Assembly: GCA_009926035.1 (NCBI GenBank)
Contig: RFPQ01000025.1
Span: 1 to 8,604, forward strand
Origin: Betaproteobacteria bacterium
GTDB taxonomy: Bacteria > Pseudomonadota > Gammaproteobacteria > Burkholderiales > Methylophilaceae
DNA length: 8,604 nt
Reading direction: 5' to 3'
Shown here: positions 6,444 to 8,604 of the stretch, in pieces
Layout of the letters: each line of letters starts with the position of its first letter
How positions within the stretch are numbered: position 1 is the first letter of the stretch
Made by a program: the position numbers and the translations under genes
The notes under the pieces: generated by a model
The model's input: only the letters and a program-made list of their open reading frames with translations
What the model was told of the DNA's origin: nothing
Databases searched by the model: none

Positions 6444-7394
6444 TTATTCCATAAAAAGAGAACTTACGGAGTCGCCTTGGCTTATTCGACGAATTGTTTC
6501 TGCCAAAAGCTCAGCAACACTAAGCTGTCTAATTTTTTTACATGCCATTGCCGCCTTACTTAGTGGAATGGTATTTGTTACAACTAATTCATCTAATTCA
6601 GATTCGGTAATAATTTTTGTGGCGTCCCCTGAAAGAATCGGGTGCGTTGCATAAGCTACCACTTTGATAGCACCATTCTTTTTTAGAGCAGCTGCAGCTT
6701 CACAAAGTGTATTTGCAGTATCAACCATGTCATCAATAATGACGCAGCTTCTATTTTCCACTTCACCAATAATATTCATCACTTTAGACACGTTGGGCTT
6801 GGGCCTACGTTTGTCAATAATTGCAAGATCGGAGCCTAATTGTTTAGCGCAAGCTCTTGCTCTTACAACACCACCTACATCAGGTGAAACCACCACAAGA
6901 TTTTTATGATTTTGTTCAAGCAAATCTTTGAGAAGTACAGGTGTTGCATATATATTATCTACAGGAATATCAAAAAATCCCTGAATTTGGTCGGAATGTA
7001 GATCCATAGTAAGGAGTCTATTTACACCAACACTTGTTAGCATGTTTGCTACAACTTTCGCAGTAATTGCAACGCGAGCCGATCTTGGTCTTCTGTCCTG
7101 TCTTGAGTATCCAAGGTAAGGAATTGCCGCTGTAATTCTTGATGCGGAAGATCTCCTTAAGGCATCTACAATCACCATAACTTCCATTAAGTTATCGTTA
7201 GTAGGATGGCTTGTAGATTGAAGAACAAAAACATCTCTACCGCGAACATTTTCAAGAAGCTCAACCATAACTTCGCCATCGCTAAAACGACCTACATCGG
7301 CACGCCCAAGATGAATGCCTAAGTTACCAGCCACTTGCTCAGCAAGAAGAGGATTGGCATTCCCTGTAAATATCATGACACTATTATTGTCCAA
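6444..7394 (-). CDS. prs: ribose-phosphate pyrophosphokinase (PRPP synthetase), TTG start
   Basis: Makes phosphoribosyl pyrophosphate from ribose 5-phosphate and ATP for nucleotide, histidine and tryptophan synthesis; cytoplasmic class I enzyme. Motifs are [14 protein letters not shown] (9-22), VGRFSDGEV (34-42), [23 protein letters not shown] (80-102), the metal-binding [12 protein letters not shown] (130-141, His133), the flexible catalytic loop DKRRPKPN (194-201, K195/R197) and the PRPP loop [13 protein letters not shown] (218-230). Length 316 is close to 315 in E. coli. The start is TTG at 7394: an AGGA lies 8 bases upstream, and the resulting N-terminus (six residues before MIFTGN) matches the length I recall for betaproteobacterial homologues. 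The alternative ATG at 7376 has no suitably placed ribosome binding site. One small oddity is Asn228 where many homologues have Gly in the PRPP loop. It lies 36 bases after tRNA-Gln and before rplY. Confidence 0.97.
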   Translation of the reverse strand: MDNNSVMIFTGNANPLLAEQVAGNLGIHLGRADVGRFSDGEVMVELLENVRGRDVFVLQSTSHPTNDNLMEVMVIVDALRRSSASRITAAIPYLGYSRQDRRPRSARVAITAKVVANMLTSVGVNRLLTMDLHSDQIQGFFDIPVDNIYATPVLLKDLLEQNHKNLVVVSPDVGGVVRARACAKQLGSDLAIIDKRRPKPNVSKVMNIIGEVENRSCVIIDDMVDTANTLCEAAAALKKNGAIKVVAYATHPILSGDATKIITESELDELVVTNTIPLSKAAMACKKIRQLSVAELLAETIRRISQGDSVSSLFME

Positions 7395-7402
7395 AATCTC
7401 TG

Positions 7403-7406
7403 TCCT
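7403..7406 (-). promoter_or_regulatory. Shine-Dalgarno deciding the TTG start of prs
   Basis: AGGA on the minus strand with an 8-base spacer to the TTG at 7394-7392. The in-frame ATG at 7376 has its nearest purine-rich GGA 13 bases away, too far to be favourable, so the TTG start is preferred. Confidence 0.55.
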
Positions 7407-7430
7407 AATTATGAGCGGTCTATTTAAAAA

Positions 7431-7507
7431 TGGCAGGGGAGGAAGGATTCGAACCTTCGCATGCTGGAATCAAAATCCAGTGCCTTAACCAGCTTGGCGA
7501 CTCCCCT
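7431..7507 (-). tRNA. tRNA-Gln (UUG)
   Basis: A complete 77-nt cloverleaf on the minus strand with encoded CCA (7431-7433) and discriminator G. The acceptor AGGGGAG pairs with CTCCCCT, the D stem is GCC/GGC, the anticodon stem CTGGA/TCCAG closes TTTTGAT (anticodon TTG, plus-strand 7471-7473), and the T stem GAAGG/CCTTC closes TTCGAAT. The first acceptor pair is A1-U72, a weak pair at the position where glutaminyl-tRNA synthetase prefers an easily opened end. It lies 7 bases after the ispE stop and 36 bases before prs, so it must be cut out of a longer transcript by RNase P and 3' processing unless a promoter lies inside ispE. Confidence 0.96.
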
Positions 7508-7514
7508 ATGGTTA

Positions 7515-8369
7515 TTATGTTCCCAGCATTAAATTCAAATGCGGGTGGCTATTTAATCCTTTAACTATGAAGCCTTCTGTGTCTTGAGGCTTTTTTTCTA
7601 AAATTTCTTTGCCAATATCTATCGAATTTAAAGGGATAAAGATGCATGATCCTGAGCCTGTCATTTTTGCCTGGCCAAATTGCTCTAACCAATCAAAAAC
7701 AAGGGCAATGCCTTTAAATTTTTTTAGGACTCCTTTTTCTAAGTCGTTGGCCAAATTTTTTAGGTCCAATTCATTGGAAAAGCTTGCTATTTTCAATGGA
7801 ATCCGGTCTTTTGTCAATTCAAGTGACTCAAAAACCTCTCTTGTAGAAACCGTCTCATTCGGCGCTATAACAAGGTAATCTCGCATTGTGATAGAGAAAG
7901 GCGTAAGTTTTTCGCCTATACCTTCAGCCCAAGCATTTTGGCCAAAAACAAAGAAAGGGACATCAGCCCCTAATTTAATGGCTAATTCTTGAAGCTTTTT
8001 TTGACTTAGATGGCATTGCCATAGGGCATTTAAAGCAATAAGCGTTGTAGCAGCATCTGAACTTCCACCGCCAAGGCCACCCCCCATTGGAATATTTTTT
8101 TTAATAAAAATATCTGCTCCCGACTGATTCTCACAAAAAGGCTTTAATATTTGAGCCGCTTTAATTGTTAAATCATCACATTCCTGAATTGCATGGTGAC
8201 CTGAAATGCGACGAATATTCCCAGATGTATTTGTTTTAATAAAAATATGATCATAAAGGCTGATAAGCTGGAAAACTGTTTGAATATTGTGATAGCCGTC
8301 AGTTCGCTTGCTAACGACATGGAGGAATAGATTTAATTTAGCAGGCGCTAAAAACTCCTTAAAACCCAT
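7515..8369 (-). CDS. ispE: 4-diphosphocytidyl-2-C-methyl-D-erythritol kinase
   Basis: GHMP-family kinase that phosphorylates the 2-hydroxyl of CDP-methylerythritol in the non-mevalonate (MEP) route to isoprenoids; cytoplasmic. Numbered from the ATG at 8369, it has 284 residues (E. coli 283). It shows APAKLNLFLHV (8-18) with catalytic Lys11, RTDGYHNIQTVFQ (22-34), the ATP-binding glycine loop IPMGGGLGGGSSDAATTL (93-110), LGADVPFF (133-140) with catalytic Asp136, and the GHMP C-terminal motif KMTGSGSCIF (235-244). An in-frame TTG at 8393 would add 8 residues and overlap lolB by 14 bases. It has a distant GAAGAG 10 bases upstream, so it is possible, but family length and the ATG codon favour 8369, which lies 10 bases after the lolB stop. 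It sits in the usual lolB-ispE-tRNA-prs order. Confidence 0.95.
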   Translation of the reverse strand: MGFKEFLAPAKLNLFLHVVSKRTDGYHNIQTVFQLISLYDHIFIKTNTSGNIRRISGHHAIQECDDLTIKAAQILKPFCENQSGADIFIKKNIPMGGGLGGGSSDAATTLIALNALWQCHLSQKKLQELAIKLGADVPFFVFGQNAWAEGIGEKLTPFSITMRDYLVIAPNETVSTREVFESLELTKDRIPLKIASFSNELDLKNLANDLEKGVLKKFKGIALVFDWLEQFGQAKMTGSGSCIFIPLNSIDIGKEILEKKPQDTEGFIVKGLNSHPHLNLMLGT

Positions 8370-8379
8370 ACCTATAAGT

Positions 8380-8604
8380 TCATTTGCCTGCAATGTTAAT
8401 AATCTCTTCTACAATAAAATTAAAATTGAATGTACCTTGGGATATTGATATTTTGGATGGAATGGTATGTTTATCTTGAGTCTTAAATGCATTAATTACA
8501 ATCTTCCATTCATCATTATAAAAATGCGTAGCTCGATTCAATTGATTATCTTCTTTGTGTAAATCTTTAATTCGTTCAATATGATTTGTAATAAGATGTC
8601 TAAA
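8380..8604 (-). CDS. lolB: C-terminal end of outer-membrane lipoprotein LolB (partial)
   Basis: An open frame entering from the right edge encodes 74 residues and ends at TGA 8382-8380. It reads RHLITNHIERIKDL, then FYNDEWKIVINAFK, IPSKISIS and FNFIVEEI. A Trp-containing strand followed by a P-x-[KR]-[IL] strand and a final hydrophobic strand is the pattern at the end of LolB, which receives lipoproteins from LolA and inserts them in the outer membrane. The fit is weak on sequence alone because only the least conserved third is present. Its position directly upstream of ispE and prs, as in many beta- and gammaproteobacteria, is the stronger argument. The N-terminal lipobox lies outside the window. 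It ends 10 bases before the preferred ispE ATG, implying co-transcription. Confidence 0.65.
   Translation of the reverse strand, partial: FRHLITNHIERIKDLHKEDNQLNRATHFYNDEWKIVINAFKTQDKHTIPSKISISQGTFNFNFIVEEIINIAGK

Noticed and set aside
6301..6909. Two plus-strand open frames over the rplY start and prs
   Set aside because: Antisense shadows of two well-supported genes, with no independent signals.
7609..7878. Plus-strand open frame inside ispE
   Set aside because: Antisense to the conserved GHMP C-terminal region; no family resemblance.

Overview
The window is an AT-rich piece of a proteobacterial chromosome carrying mostly conserved housekeeping genes. Gene content and order (lolB-ispE-tRNA-Gln-prs-rplY-pth-ychF-tRNA-Met, beside an EnvZ/OmpR pair) point to a Betaproteobacterium. 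The low GC, very short intergenic gaps and scarcity of Shine-Dalgarno sequences fit a streamlined aquatic lineage, for example Methylophilales such as Methylopumilus/OM43. The lineage is inferred from gene order and composition, not from a database search.

Layout. (1) 1-1954, minus strand: a two-component system, ompR followed by envZ with a 4-base overlap; envZ runs off the left edge. (2) 1955-2105: a divergent intergenic region holding a candidate promoter and a 10-bp direct repeat that resembles OmpR half-sites. (3) 2106-3796, plus strand: a secreted protein with two canonical EF-hands, then a FemAB-like (COG3146-type) N-acyltransferase. (4) 3801-8604, minus strand, read from right to left: end of lolB, ispE, tRNA-Gln(UUG), prs, rplY, a strong intrinsic terminator, pth, ychF, and tRNA-Met(CAU) with its own near-consensus sigma-70 promoter.

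How the genes fit together. The minus-strand cluster combines outer-membrane lipoprotein insertion (LolB), isoprenoid precursor synthesis (IspE), PRPP synthesis (Prs), and translation functions (L25, peptidyl-tRNA hydrolase, the ribosome-associated ATPase YchF and two tRNAs). Genes are 7 to 74 bp apart or overlap, so much of the cluster is probably co-transcribed. The terminator after rplY splits off pth-ychF, and tRNA-Met has a separate promoter. The EnvZ/OmpR pair may control the divergent EF-hand gene through the intergenic repeat.

No mobile element, CRISPR array, toxin-antitoxin pair or defence system is visible, and there is no gene-free stretch over 300 bases. I did not find a clearly new system. 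The points most worth a second look are the EF-hand protein with its possible OmpR site, and the terminator that ends against the pth start codon and contains a 16-codon reading frame overlapping that start.
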